Below are positions 29,398-37,725 of a DNA stretch of 64,000 nucleotides, in pieces (positions within the stretch are counted from its first letter, which is position 1; every line of letters starts with the position of its first letter). The translations under genes and the position numbers were made by a program. A model generated the notes under the pieces. That model made no database searches, was not told the origin of the DNA, and saw only the letters and a list, made by a program, of their open reading frames with translations. This DNA is from Flavobacterium sp. Its GTDB lineage: Bacteria; Bacteroidota; Bacteroidia; Flavobacteriales; Flavobacteriaceae. The DNA lies in the NCBI GenBank assembly GCA_023251135.1, contig JAHEZJ010000005.1, positions 17,906-81,905 on the forward strand, written 5' to 3'.

Positions 29398-29877
29398 TTA
29401 ATCAACAACATCCATAGTATATGTTTTCCACTTTAAATAAGTACCATCTTTTAGTTGATGAATAATATAACTCGGATCTTTTACAAAATAAATACTATCT
29501 TGAAATTGTTTGATGGTTATAAGTTTAATACCTTTTAATGATTTTAATTTTTCAGGCTTTCCACCCCAAGAATAAAACCCTATAGAAAAATCAGGAAGCC
29601 TAACTTCGCTAGGATTTTCCCCACTTGTTCTTATGTTTTTCACCCTTTCATTATAAATCTTAATTGCCTTATCCCTTTCTTTTTTAGATTCATATTTTTT
29701 TACATAAATACTAAAATGAACCCCACTTGTATCTTTATCAATAGTATACTCTCTGAGCGCTTTACTTTTTAAATCTAAAAAAACGATCTTACTATTTCGT
29801 TTTTTTTCTACTTGTGAAAACGATAAATAAAAACTGCTTAGAAATAAAAAAACAAGCAAAAATTTTATTGGTGACAT
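29398..29877 (-). CDS. Hypothetical exported protein, paralogue of the gene at 29937-30392 (island gene 3)
   Basis: A 159-residue protein with a signal peptide (MSPIKFLLVFLFLSSFYLSFSQ). It shares a clear pattern with its upstream neighbour: LDLKSKALREYTIDKDTSGVHFSIYVKKYESKKERDKA in overlapping parts, LPDFSIGFY, KLKSLKGIKLITIKQFQ and YIIHQLKDGTYLKW. The two arose by tandem duplication and have since diverged. The mature domain looks like a small secreted alpha/beta protein. No known family was recognised. The pairing with an HExxH lipoprotein suggests a partner or inhibitor role, but this is inference only. Confidence 0.75.
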   Translation of the reverse strand: MSPIKFLLVFLFLSSFYLSFSQVEKKRNSKIVFLDLKSKALREYTIDKDTSGVHFSIYVKKYESKKERDKAIKIYNERVKNIRTSGENPSEVRLPDFSIGFYSWGGKPEKLKSLKGIKLITIKQFQDSIYFVKDPSYIIHQLKDGTYLKWKTYTMDVVD

Positions 29878-29936
29878 GGCGTATTGGTATCTATAAAATT
29901 ATATTCTAACTACTATTCTTTACTCTATAATCAAAG

Positions 29937-30392
29937 CTAAATCTCTTCCATAGTCATAGCAGACCATTGTAAGTAAGTCCCATCCTTTAGCTTATGAATG
30001 ATATAAGTAGGACTAGACGTTTTGTATCCACTTTTTTGAAACTGTTTAATGTTAATGAATTTTATCCCCTTTAAAGATTTTATTCTTTTGGGCTTCTCAT
30101 TTAGAACATACAGACCTACAGAAAAGCTTGGAAGTCCCATACTATCAGGATCATCTATTTGATTATGATACTTCTCTGTTACTATCTCTCTTTCTTTTTT
30201 AGATTCATACTTTTTTATATAAATACTAAAACTAGCTCCGGTTGTATCTTTATTAATAGAATATTCTCGTAGAGATTTATCATTTAAGTCTAGATATATA
30301 GTAATCAGCTTGCTCCCTTTTTTTTCCTGTGCTAATAATGTATATGAAAAAAGAATCACAATACATAAGATTATTCTTTTGATTACTGACAT
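29937..30392 (-). CDS. Hypothetical exported protein, paralogue of the gene at 29398-29877 (island gene 2)
   Basis: A 151-residue protein with a signal peptide (MSVIKRIILCIVILFSYTLLAQ). Its start codon lies inside the end of the lipoprotein gene (10-base overlap), implying translational coupling with it. The conserved core shared with the next gene includes LREYSINKDTTGASFSIYIKKYESKKERE in overlapping parts, LPSFSVGLY, IKSLKGIKFINIKQFQ and YIIHKLKDGTYLQW. No domain was recognised. The overlap makes it the best candidate for a functional partner of the lipoprotein. Confidence 0.8.
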   Translation of the reverse strand: MSVIKRIILCIVILFSYTLLAQEKKGSKLITIYLDLNDKSLREYSINKDTTGASFSIYIKKYESKKEREIVTEKYHNQIDDPDSMGLPSFSVGLYVLNEKPKRIKSLKGIKFINIKQFQKSGYKTSSPTYIIHKLKDGTYLQWSAMTMEEI

Positions 30393-32164
30393 TTGGAATT
30401 ATTTTTTATAAAGTTGGTATACGTTTCTAAAATTTGAAGTCTTTCATTTTTAGACTTATTTACCCAAGCCACTGTAGGTCTTGGAGGTAGCCCAGTAGCA
30501 ACATCCCAGTTTTCTTCACCCATCAAACCAATCCAAGATAAAGCTGTATAAACATCTTCCGATTGTGTGTTATCGTATTGTTTTAAAACATCAATAATAA
30601 TACCTCTCAACTCTTGTGCCATAAGCTCATGTTGCGCATTTGAAGGAGATTGACCAGCAGGTGGCATGTATTTGTATTTCAAATAATATTCCGAAATTTG
30701 TACCTCATCATCTTTTATACTTTCAATAAATTCTGCCGACCAAGGAATTTCATTTTTTCCAGAAAGAACTAAAAGTTTTCTAAACATTTCTGCATGTAAC
30801 ATTTCATGGATAAAATTTCTTGCTATATTTAAAGTAGGAGTACTTAATTTTTCGGGATTAAATTTAATCTCAATCATAGAATTTTTAGGCTGATAAGTTA
30901 CAGCACTAGCAGTTGGATGCGCGGGATCAATGCCAACACTTAATGTTAAATTGGCCAGAGAAAAATCCCCATCGAATTTCTTTAAATAATTTTGAAAAGT
31001 CGCTGAGCCTCCCAGTTGTGTATACACTCCCATCAAACACTTATTATCCGAAAAAGTAGGATCCAATATTACTCTATATTCCAAATCTACAACACTTCCG
31101 TCTTTTAAGGCATCAATCATCGCCAAAGCAAAATTCTTATCTTCCTCGCTTGGATTGTTGTAGACCATGCTATACACCAAGCTAAGCGCTTCCGGAGTAT
31201 TCATGAGATAAACCATTTGAGCCTTACTCATCTTGATTTTTGTCTTAATAACCGCTATCGTCTCTGAAGCTGTACTCACCGGAACATAACCTGGAGGTGG
31301 TGTTTGATCAGGACAATCGCTTGCCTTTTTACTTGTACCTGGCGCTTTTACCAATGGTCTAAAGCAAAAAAAATAATTTGCACCGCTACCGCCATTAGCA
31401 CCAGGCGAAACTCCACCGAGAATACTGGTTCCTCCTCCGCTGTAGTATGTGGTTGTTCCTACCGAAACAGAATAGATTCCACCGCTACTGCTTGCTGACA
31501 CATTATAACCGGCAACTGTAGTGTTAAACCCTGAAGGTGTCGAAGGCGTACCGCCACCACCACCAACTGCCCCTCCAACTGCTCCGGTATTACTACCTGA
31601 ACCCGAAGGGGGAATAAAAATTTTAGGACAAGGATCGTCTCCACTGCTTGATTTACCAGTAAAACTTCCTGAATTTTGGGTTAGAACCCCCATTTCTGTT
31701 GATCCTACAAAATAATTAAAATCGAAATTATGAGATTTAAAATTGGGAAAATCAGCGGGGTTGCACGTATATTTTATTACGTACTGTGATTGCTCCCCGG
31801 TTGGCAATACATTAATAATTAAATTATAAAATACATTCTCCGGACTATCTTCATAAATAAAACTGATGCTATAGTTTACAACACCCTCATTGTCTTTTGT
31901 TTTAACAATGTTCTGCGTTGCAAATATAGCATCAAGTAAACCATTCCAATTTTCACCGGAACGAGCAGTATTATTTATGTTATCCGTACTTATATAATTT
32001 TGTATATCTGCCGGCAACTGTTTTAAATTCAACAAATCACTCTTAAAAGGAGCGGTTGCAACTATTTCTTTAGTATCGTCTGATACATCTTTTTCGCACC
32101 CTAAAAGAACAATACCAAAACATAGTATAATAAGGTTTGAGAAATTGGTAATCTTCAATCTCAT
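30383..32164 (-). CDS. Surface lipoprotein with an HExxH zinc-peptidase-like motif (island gene 1)
   Basis: A 593-residue lipoprotein with lipobox Cys23 (IVLLGC) followed by EKDVSDD, acidic residues like those that export Bacteroidota lipoproteins to the surface. Residues about 40-175 form an N-terminal domain (LKQLPADIQNYI, FIYEDSPENVFYNLIINVLP). Then comes a Gly/Ser/Thr-rich low-complexity linker (about 180-270) and a C-terminal region of about 310 residues. That region contains NFIHEMLHAEMFRKL, with His453-Glu454-x-x-His457 matching the HExxH zinc-protease motif, and a later QHELMAQELRG. This N-terminal anchor, linker and C-terminal effector layout resembles modular polymorphic proteins. 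I cannot name the family; protease activity is inferred from the motif only. Confidence 0.78.
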   Translation of the reverse strand: MRLKITNFSNLIILCFGIVLLGCEKDVSDDTKEIVATAPFKSDLLNLKQLPADIQNYISTDNINNTARSGENWNGLLDAIFATQNIVKTKDNEGVVNYSISFIYEDSPENVFYNLIINVLPTGEQSQYVIKYTCNPADFPNFKSHNFDFNYFVGSTEMGVLTQNSGSFTGKSSSGDDPCPKIFIPPSGSGSNTGAVGGAVGGGGGTPSTPSGFNTTVAGYNVSASSSGGIYSVSVGTTTYYSGGGTSILGGVSPGANGGSGANYFFCFRPLVKAPGTSKKASDCPDQTPPPGYVPVSTASETIAVIKTKIKMSKAQMVYLMNTPEALSLVYSMVYNNPSEEDKNFALAMIDALKDGSVVDLEYRVILDPTFSDNKCLMGVYTQLGGSATFQNYLKKFDGDFSLANLTLSVGIDPAHPTASAVTYQPKNSMIEIKFNPEKLSTPTLNIARNFIHEMLHAEMFRKLLVLSGKNEIPWSAEFIESIKDDEVQISEYYLKYKYMPPAGQSPSNAQHELMAQELRGIIIDVLKQYDNTQSEDVYTALSWIGLMGEENWDVATGLPPRPTVAWVNKSKNERLQILETYTNFIKNNSKCQ

Positions 32165-32188
32165 AGTTTGTTTGTTTTTTACTTCCTA

Positions 32189-32196
32189 CAAACATA
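32189..32196 (-). promoter_or_regulatory. Possible -7 box for the island lipoprotein
   Basis: Reverse strand TATGTTTG, 24 bases before the lipoprotein start, inside the 58-base gap after the acyl-CoA dehydrogenase gene. No -33 TTG seen. Confidence 0.4.
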
Positions 32197-32222
32197 TGAA
32201 AAAAAATAACCGAAAAAACCTA

Positions 32223-33365
32223 CTACTCTTTAAGTAAGTTTCTGGAAATAACCACTTTTTGAATTTCAGTTGTTCCTTCTCCGATCGTACACAATTTAGA
32301 GTCTCTGTAAAACTTCTCTACCGGAAAATCTTTGGTATACCCATAACCTCCGTGAATTTGAACAGCCTCATTGGCGATCTTCACACAAGCTTCTGAAGCA
32401 AACATCTTGGCCATAGCCCCAAGTGTTGTAACCGGTTTATGCTGTTGTTTTAAGAAAGCAGCTTTATGCAGTAGCAATTCCGACGCTTCAATTTCAGTAG
32501 CCATATCCGCCAGCTTGAAAGAGATTCCCTGAAAATTACTGATAGGCTGACCAAATTGGTATCTTTCTTTTGAATATTTCAAAGCGGCTTCATAAGCGCC
32601 TTTTGCGATCCCTAAAGATAAAGCTCCAATTGAAATTCGCCCTCCATCTAATATTTTCATGGCCTGAACAAACCCCTGTCCTACTTCTCCTAGTCTGTTT
32701 GCATCCGGAACACGGCAGCTATCAAAAACCAATTCGGCCGTTTCACTGGCACGCATCCCTAGTTTATTCTCTTTTTTTCCTGAACTAAATCCTTTCATTC
32801 CTTTCTCAAAAACAAAAGCCGTCATTCCTTTTGAGTCTCCTTTTTCACCAGTACGAACAATTACTACGGCAATATCACCTGAAATAGCATGCGTAATGAA
32901 GTTCTTAGCTCCATTTACAATCCATTCGTCACCGTCTTTAACGGCTGTAGTGTTCATTCCTCCTGCATCCGATCCGGTATTGTGCTCTGTTAATCCCCAC
33001 GCTCCAATATATTCGGCTGTGGCTAGTTTTGGCAACCATTTTTTCTTTTGTTCTTCGTTTCCAAAAGTCAAAATGTGGTTGGTGCATAATGAATTATGAG
33101 CCGCAACCGATAAACCAATTGAAGGATCTACTTTTGCAATTTCTTCTACAACGGTAATATACTCGTGGTATCCTAAACCGGAACCTCCGTATTCTTCGGG
33201 AACCAAAACTCCCATATACCCCATTTCTCCCAGTTGTTTAAACAGGGAAACCGGAAAAACCTGAGATTCATCCCATTCCATCACATTGGGTCTGATATTT
33301 TTCTCCGCAAATTCTTTTATTGACTGCGCAATCATCAACTGCGTTTCGTTATATTCAAAGTTCAT
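32223..33365 (-). CDS. Acyl-CoA dehydrogenase
   Basis: A 380-residue FAD-dependent acyl-CoA dehydrogenase for beta-oxidation or branched-chain acyl-CoA oxidation. Signatures are GAWGLTEHNTGSDAGGM and the C-terminal QIHGGYGYTKDFPVEKFYRD. The presumed catalytic base is Glu363 in IGEGTTEIQ. Its length is normal for the family. Its last 13 codons and stop are duplicated at 28711-28752, beyond the island. The substrate chain length cannot be told from sequence alone. Confidence 0.95.
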   Translation of the reverse strand: MNFEYNETQLMIAQSIKEFAEKNIRPNVMEWDESQVFPVSLFKQLGEMGYMGVLVPEEYGGSGLGYHEYITVVEEIAKVDPSIGLSVAAHNSLCTNHILTFGNEEQKKKWLPKLATAEYIGAWGLTEHNTGSDAGGMNTTAVKDGDEWIVNGAKNFITHAISGDIAVVIVRTGEKGDSKGMTAFVFEKGMKGFSSGKKENKLGMRASETAELVFDSCRVPDANRLGEVGQGFVQAMKILDGGRISIGALSLGIAKGAYEAALKYSKERYQFGQPISNFQGISFKLADMATEIEASELLLHKAAFLKQQHKPVTTLGAMAKMFASEACVKIANEAVQIHGGYGYTKDFPVEKFYRDSKLCTIGEGTTEIQKVVISRNLLKE

Positions 33366-33382
33366 TGTAATTCTGTTTTTTT

Positions 33383-34270
33383 TTAGAACTCCAAATATAA
33401 ACTAATTATTTTTGCTTTTTCAATAGGAAAATCTTTAATTTTTGATAAATCCTCAATATTATTAATTTTTCCATTCATGCTTCGATACGTTACAATTTCT
33501 TTGGCTAACGCATATCGGAAATACGGAAACTTTGCCAATTCTTTCAAAGACGCGTCATTTACAGCTATTCTTTTAAAAGAAGAAGGTATTACAGCTTTAT
33601 AATGCAAACTTAGTTCACTGACAACTTCAGGCGAGAGCCCCCACACCTCACTCATTTGCTCCATCGACACAAAACATCCCAAAACCTCTCTTTGTTTTAA
33701 TATCCTTAAAGATAAAGCTTCACCAATACCATAGAGCTGAACAAGATCTTCCCGGGTTGCCATATTGATATCCTGAACTATTATTTTTTCTTTTTTAGAA
33801 ACAAGTTCCCGCACAAACTCTTTTCTTTCGATTTTAGGCTTTGCTTTATTTCCAATCCAATCGGGAAATTTAAACAAAGGAGAGATGACACGTAATAACG
33901 AATCTGAAATTTTGGTGACCACCTGAAATTCTATTGCTGAGTTTACATATCTGTTCTCTTTTCTAAAAGCCAGCAATCGGTCGATCTCCTGAACTGACAT
34001 CCCAAGTTTATAGCCTTTATAATCGGTAATAAAATTTGGATTAAAAAGATACATCTTTCTTTGCTCTCCGGATTTTAAATGTTTTAAAGAATCGATTTCG
34101 GACTGCAACGACATCCATTGTTTTTCTTCGGGAAAGATTTTATCCGCCGGGCTAAAGTCAACAAAAAAATAAGCGGCCTGCAAAACCACTATGATTACAA
34201 AGAGCACAAAAATTCCTTTCCGCTGCTCTTTTGTAAACCTAAAATAGACTGCAAAATCTTTTAAACTCAT
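33383..34270 (-). CDS. Helix-hairpin-helix (ComEA-like) DNA-binding domain protein
   Basis: A 295-residue protein with one membrane anchor near the N-terminus (GIFVLFVIIVVLQAAYFFV, about residues 19-37). It has tandem helix-hairpin-helix modules: DINMATREDLVQLYGIGEALSLRIL (about 168-192) and a second at INDASLKEL-like AVNDASLKELAKFPYFRYALA to IEDLSKIKDFPIEKAKII near the C-terminus. ComEA proteins bind DNA during uptake, but this anchored flavobacterial form has no competence genes beside it. It lies 17 bases before the acyl-CoA dehydrogenase on the same strand. Confidence 0.85.
   Translation of the reverse strand: MSLKDFAVYFRFTKEQRKGIFVLFVIIVVLQAAYFFVDFSPADKIFPEEKQWMSLQSEIDSLKHLKSGEQRKMYLFNPNFITDYKGYKLGMSVQEIDRLLAFRKENRYVNSAIEFQVVTKISDSLLRVISPLFKFPDWIGNKAKPKIERKEFVRELVSKKEKIIVQDINMATREDLVQLYGIGEALSLRILKQREVLGCFVSMEQMSEVWGLSPEVVSELSLHYKAVIPSSFKRIAVNDASLKELAKFPYFRYALAKEIVTYRSMNGKINNIEDLSKIKDFPIEKAKIISLYLEF
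33392..33423 (-). promoter_or_regulatory. Promoter candidate for the acyl-CoA dehydrogenase gene
   Basis: Reverse strand TTG (33423-33421), 21 bases, TATATTTG (33399-33392), lying within the 3' end of the upstream helix-hairpin-helix gene and 26 bases before the start codon. Confidence 0.4.
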
Positions 34271-34478
34271 TTTATTCGAACTTTTTCTTTCTTAAATAGT
34301 GCACTAAAATAGAGAAAAACCGTTGATTTAGTAAGAAAATTAACAAGAATTATGTATTTCAGAAAATTACACTTTTCATTATTTATGCCCAATTAATTTA
34401 ATGAATCTCAGTATTTAAAGATCAATCAGCGGGGGTTTTGTCAAAATATTTAATATTTTACAACTAAAAACGAGATAA

Positions 34479-34512
34479 TTGTTTTTAGTTTTTACAAAAA
34501 ACGATACATTTG
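34479..34512 (+). promoter_or_regulatory. Promoter candidate for the amino-acid permease
   Basis: TTG (34479-34481), 23 bases, TACATTTG (34505-34512), 32 bases before the ATG at 34545. Confidence 0.5.
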
Positions 34513-34544
34513 GAGCTTAGTAACAAATAAACCAATAAAATAGT

Positions 34545-36014
34545 ATGTCAATTTGGAGAGTTAAACCGATATCAGCCTTTGAGGCCGATATGAAAAAAAG
34601 TGATTTAAAAAGAGTTCTAGGAAAATGGAGCCTTACAGCCATTGGTGTTGGTGCCATTATTGGTGGAGGAATTTTTGTACTTACAGGTACTGGAGCATAT
34701 TACCATGCAGGTCCAGCGTTAGCTGTTTCTTTCATCATTGCGGGGATTGCCTGCGTTTTTGCAGCTCTTTGTTATTCTGAGTTTGCCTCTATTTTACCTG
34801 TTGAAGGTTCTGCTTATGCTTATGCATACGGAACAATTGGAGAAATTTTTGCATGGATTATCGGTTGGGGACTTATTCTTGAATATGCAATGGGATCGAT
34901 GACCGTCGCCGTCTCCTGGTCCGGATATTTCAATAAACTGCTCAAAATGTTTCATATTCATTTACCTGAATGGCTCACAACAGATCCTGCTAGTTACACC
35001 GGAGAAGGTTTTTCTATGAACTTACCGGCTTTTTTAATTGTTATTTTGGTTATTTCCATACTTATCAAAGGAACAAAAAGCGCCGCAAAAGCAAACAATT
35101 TTATTGTTATCCTAAAAGTTTCTGCTGTAATATTTGTAATTATTGCCGGTCTTTTCTTTATTAATACGGCTAACTGGTCTCCATTTATTCCAGCAGCTAC
35201 TCAAATTATTGAAAAAGAAACTACTCACAATGCTTACGGAATTGGAGGAATTGTATCCGGAGCCGCTGCTATTTTCTTTGCTTACGTTGGTTTCGATGCT
35301 GTTTCTACTCAGGCAGGAGAAGCGGTTAACCCTAAAAAAGATGTTCCGTTTGCTATTATTGCTTCGCTATTAATTTGTACTACTTTATATATACTTGTTT
35401 CTTTAGTACTAACAGGTATGATGAATTATAAAGATTTTAACCCACTAGGAAAATATCCTGATGCTATTAAAGCTCCTGTTGCCTATGCATTTGATATTGC
35501 CGGACAAGGATGGGCTGGTCTTATCATTACTATTGCTGCAACGATAGGTCTTGTTTCAGTATTAATGGTTATGATTATGGGACAATCAAGAATTTTCCTT
35601 GGTATGTCTAAAGACGGATTAATTCCTGCTGTATTCTCTAAAGTAAATCCACTTTCTGGAACTCCAAAAACTAACTTAATCATTTTGGGTGGTATTATTG
35701 CAACAGTTGCTGCTTTTACACCTATCAACAAATTGGCTGATATGACCAGTTTTGGTACTTTATTTGCCTTTACAATGGTTTGTATCGCAGTTTGGATTTT
35801 AAGAGTAAAACAACCTGGATTAACAAGAACTTTTAAAGTTCCTGCACTTCCTATTATTGCTGTTTTAGGTATTGCGATCAACACTTATTTAATGATCAAT
35901 TTAAGCCACGATGCTCAATTTCTTTCACTAGGATGGTTAGCTGTTGGTATTCTGGTTTATTTTGGATACAGTAAAAAAAGATCAAGACTTAACAACAGTA
36001 CCGAAAACGAATAA
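34545..36014 (+). CDS. APC-superfamily amino-acid permease (cationic amino acid transporter type)
   Basis: A 489-residue inner-membrane transporter with about 12 to 13 hydrophobic segments. The APC signature GVGAIIGGGIFVLTGTGA lies in the first transmembrane helix and FFAYVGFDAVSTQAGEAVNPKKDVP (in overlapping parts) in the family's sixth-helix region. The long form and that motif fit the CAT-type (YfnA/CAT) amino-acid/proton symporters. The substrate is not determinable. It stands alone, with its own promoter and a bidirectional terminator. Confidence 0.93.
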   Translation: MSIWRVKPISAFEADMKKSDLKRVLGKWSLTAIGVGAIIGGGIFVLTGTGAYYHAGPALAVSFIIAGIACVFAALCYSEFASILPVEGSAYAYAYGTIGEIFAWIIGWGLILEYAMGSMTVAVSWSGYFNKLLKMFHIHLPEWLTTDPASYTGEGFSMNLPAFLIVILVISILIKGTKSAAKANNFIVILKVSAVIFVIIAGLFFINTANWSPFIPAATQIIEKETTHNAYGIGGIVSGAAAIFFAYVGFDAVSTQAGEAVNPKKDVPFAIIASLLICTTLYILVSLVLTGMMNYKDFNPLGKYPDAIKAPVAYAFDIAGQGWAGLIITIAATIGLVSVLMVMIMGQSRIFLGMSKDGLIPAVFSKVNPLSGTPKTNLIILGGIIATVAAFTPINKLADMTSFGTLFAFTMVCIAVWILRVKQPGLTRTFKVPALPIIAVLGIAINTYLMINLSHDAQFLSLGWLAVGILVYFGYSKKRSRLNNSTENE

Positions 36015-36031
36015 ACATCATTTGATACAAC

Positions 36032-36067
36032 AAAAAAGCTCCAAATTAAACATTTGGAGCTTTTTTT
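36032..36067 (+). terminator. Bidirectional terminator after the permease gene
   Basis: Arms AGCTCCAAAT / ATTTGGAGCT with A run before and T run after, between the permease and the convergent PspC gene (ending at 36066). Confidence 0.88.
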
Positions 36068-36293
36068 ATAAGTCAAAAACAGAAGTTCGTTTTGCTCTGA
36101 TCAAATCTTTCAACCGGATCCAAAAGGCAAGGGTTAAATAAACGCCAAAACCTAAACCGGCTGTAACAAACGAAATGTAAATAAAAAACAATCTTACACT
36201 GGTAACACGCATCCCCAGTTTATCGGCCAATCTGGAAGATACATGAAAACCATATTTTTCAAAAAAGAACTTTAGTTTTAAAATAGCGGACAT
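36066..36293 (-). CDS. PspC domain protein
   Basis: A 75-residue protein with a short basic N-terminus (KLKFFFEKYGFHVSSRLADKLGM) and one hydrophobic helix (LFFIYISFVTAGLGFGVYLTLAFW), the PspC pattern. PspC proteins sit in the inner membrane and in proteobacteria signal envelope stress. No other psp genes are here. The stop codon touches the terminator T run. Confidence 0.8.
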   Translation of the reverse strand: MSAILKLKFFFEKYGFHVSSRLADKLGMRVTSVRLFFIYISFVTAGLGFGVYLTLAFWIRLKDLIRAKRTSVFDL

Positions 36294-36329
36294 GTTATTG
36301 ATTTTAGATTGTAGATTTGTCTCTTTCTA

Positions 36330-36337
36330 CAAAAGTA
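36330..36337 (-). promoter_or_regulatory. -7 box of the PspC gene
   Basis: Reverse strand TACTTTTG, 36 bases before the start codon. No -33 TTG seen. Confidence 0.4.
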
Positions 36338-36353
36338 CAAAATTATCACATTT

Positions 36354-36393
36354 TCTAATTATCTAATTGCCTCATTATCTAATTACCTAATTA
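36354..36393. repeat. Five tandem copies of an 8-bp unit, consensus TCTAATTA
   Basis: Units are TCTAATTA, TCTAATTG, CCTCATTA, TCTAATTA and CCTAATTA in register. The tract overlaps the last codons and the stop codon (36387-36389) of the DUF2851 gene, so that gene ends inside the repeat. Confidence 0.8.
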
Positions 36394-37655
36394 TTCTTAA
36401 GTAAATCAATTCCTAATGCACATCGCAAGCAGGCTTTTTGATTGCAGTACTCTTTTTTAAGTTCTAAAAGGGCCTGGGTTTCGAAGGCATTTTTAGCCTT
36501 TACTCCAAAGAAATCAAATTTATCAATAATGGCATTGCGCTCCGGTGCTACCTGATTCATAAAAGCAATTAACTCTTCAGAAATTAATTCGTCTCTCGTA
36601 CGTGCATAGGCAAACTGAAGCGGAATGATGGTATTTATAATGAGCAGATCTATAAACGCAGGAGATAAAGCCTTTGATTTCCTGACACTTTCTTTATCAA
36701 ACTGGTAATGATTTCGCCAATACGAGCTTGCCGAAACAAGGAACAATTGACGTACTTCTGCCACCGATTTTACCGCAATTATTTTTGAAAACAGGTTTTG
36801 CTCCCGGTATAAATTGGCCAATTGCGAGAGTCGAATAGTCGGGAAATTATCGGGACGATGTTTAAAAAACTGAACCGGATCGATATGACACTTCTTCACC
36901 TGGTGTTTGTTCAACAAATAGTCGTATCTGTTTTTTAGGTCGGTAAAATAAACATCTTCTTTTCCGGAATCTAATAAACCTGTGGTTCCAAAAAACAATG
37001 CTTCCAGATTTTCAACTTCAAAACTTTCTTTTCTGATCATTGAAAAAGGGAGCGATTTGGCCATTTGCAGAAAAGAATTCGCATTGGTGTTTAACCCAAA
37101 ATTCTTTGCGAATAGGGAGAATAAAACGGCTTCCCAGTCCTGTTGATTTTCGCTGAGCAAATCATAAATGAATTCGGACTTGCGCTCTAAACGTTCAAAA
37201 AACAGTCTCTCCTGCCAGTTTTTAAAAACGAATGCGTCAATTTTAGTGATGTCTTTTTCACAAAAAATCCATGATTTTGGTGTTAACAGCGCATTGTAAT
37301 TTGAAAGTGTCTCCGTGGCCGTATACTCTTTTAAAACCAAAACCGGAATCTCGGTATTGTTTTTACCAAAAATTTCGGTGTCGTGCTCCCAAACCACATG
37401 CAAAATTACATTGTCATAGGCCGGGTCCTTTTCGTGACCATGTACATACCAATCTGAAGATTTTAGGTGTATTTCGATATTACCAGCCCATTTTTGATTG
37501 CCTATTATAATTTGCGCATTAAAAAAATCCGGTCCCGAAAGTCCGAGATAATCGCCTGTTTTAATAATAGTGAGCGGCTCATTTTGAGTAGTTCTTAAAT
37601 TCAGGGTTTCAAACTTTCTGAATCTCCAGAGGTAATGAAGAAAATCTTCTTTCAT
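36387..37655 (-). CDS. DUF2851 family protein
   Basis: A 422-residue cytoplasmic protein typical of Bacteroidota. The N-terminal hallmarks are FLHYLWRFRKFETLNLRT, GPDFFNAQIIIGNQKWAGNIEIH and DNVILHVVWEHD. The C-terminus carries a cluster of four Cys (YCNQKACLRCALGIDLL), a plausible metal site. The gene ends KNN-stop within an 8-bp tandem repeat. The function is unknown. It lies 70 bases downstream of the DEDDh exonuclease gene on the same strand. Confidence 0.88.
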   Translation of the reverse strand: MKEDFLHYLWRFRKFETLNLRTTQNEPLTIIKTGDYLGLSGPDFFNAQIIIGNQKWAGNIEIHLKSSDWYVHGHEKDPAYDNVILHVVWEHDTEIFGKNNTEIPVLVLKEYTATETLSNYNALLTPKSWIFCEKDITKIDAFVFKNWQERLFFERLERKSEFIYDLLSENQQDWEAVLFSLFAKNFGLNTNANSFLQMAKSLPFSMIRKESFEVENLEALFFGTTGLLDSGKEDVYFTDLKNRYDYLLNKHQVKKCHIDPVQFFKHRPDNFPTIRLSQLANLYREQNLFSKIIAVKSVAEVRQLFLVSASSYWRNHYQFDKESVRKSKALSPAFIDLLIINTIIPLQFAYARTRDELISEELIAFMNQVAPERNAIIDKFDFFGVKAKNAFETQALLELKKEYCNQKACLRCALGIDLLKNN

Positions 37656-37725
37656 GTTTAGGCTTATACAATGGTTTGCAAAGCCTAAATTAGTAAAAAA
37701 TAATACTTATCCTACAAAACTTATC

